In this document: piece by piece, positions 6,141-6,152 of the stretch
How positions within the stretch are numbered: the first letter of the stretch is position 1
Layout of the letters: each line of letters begins with the position of its first letter
From: JAGBWK01 sp964490275
GTDB lineage: Bacteria; Bacteroidota; Bacteroidia; Bacteroidales; Muribaculaceae
Reading direction: 5' to 3'
Assembly (NCBI GenBank): GCA_964490275.1
Contig: CAZBBL010000122.1
Coordinates: forward strand, 1 to 6,152
Length of the DNA stretch: 6,152 nt
Position numbers and translations under genes: made by a program
The notes under the pieces: model-generated
Told to the model about the DNA's origin: nothing
Database searches by the model: none
The model's input: only the letters and a program-made list of their open reading frames with translations

Positions 6141-6152
6141 ATGGAAAAAGTA
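6141..6152 (+). CDS. Start of a downstream gene (partial, 4 codons)
   Basis: ATGGAAAAAGTA at the right edge reads MEKV and runs off the window. An A-rich second and third codon after an ATG in an AT-rich region downstream of a terminator is what a Bacteroidota gene start often looks like. No upstream consensus promoter box was clearly recognised, and four residues cannot identify the product. Confidence 0.4.

Overview
The window looks like a piece of a Bacteroidota chromosome, most likely Bacteroidales and possibly a gut Muribaculaceae- or Porphyromonadaceae-like lineage. The signs are a large outer-membrane beta-barrel protein with an N-terminal carboxypeptidase-regulatory-like domain, a fused SecD-SecF protein of about 980 residues, no Shine-Dalgarno sequences before the starts, and promoters of the Bacteroidetes type (TTTG near -33, TAnnTTTG near -7). 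The family-level placement is inference.

Layout. (1) Positions 1-1948, minus strand: the first 649 codons of an outer-membrane beta-barrel/TonB-receptor-like protein whose C-terminus lies beyond the left edge. (2) 1949-2348: a 400-bp AT-rich divergent intergenic region with a nine-C tract, a dyad, an 11-bp-phased direct repeat and a promoter facing right. (3) 2349-2756, plus strand: a stand-alone response-regulator receiver protein in which the usual conserved lysine is arginine. (4) 2757-3029: an intergenic region with a good promoter (TTTG-N21-TATATTTG), followed by a roughly 160-nt leader that can fold into a long imperfect hairpin beginning almost at the predicted transcript start, and that also contains a short ORF ending 7 nt before the next gene. 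(5) 3030-5978, plus strand: secDF, complete. (6) 6003-6045: a strong intrinsic terminator. (7) 6077-6106: a second hairpin, then the first four codons of another plus-strand gene at 6141.

How the parts relate. SecDF is an inner-membrane proton-driven partner of SecYEG that pulls exported proteins into the periplasm. Outer-membrane barrels such as the one on the left are typical Sec clients, but their adjacency here does not prove a functional link. The receiver gene and secDF share an identical 11-base sequence around their predicted -7 boxes (TTATATTTGCA), so each probably has its own housekeeping-type promoter.

Most of the window is ordinary. The part most worth a second look is the secDF leader, a candidate cis-regulatory RNA, small RNA or secretion-sensing leader peptide. 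No mobile element, CRISPR array, tRNA or rRNA was seen.
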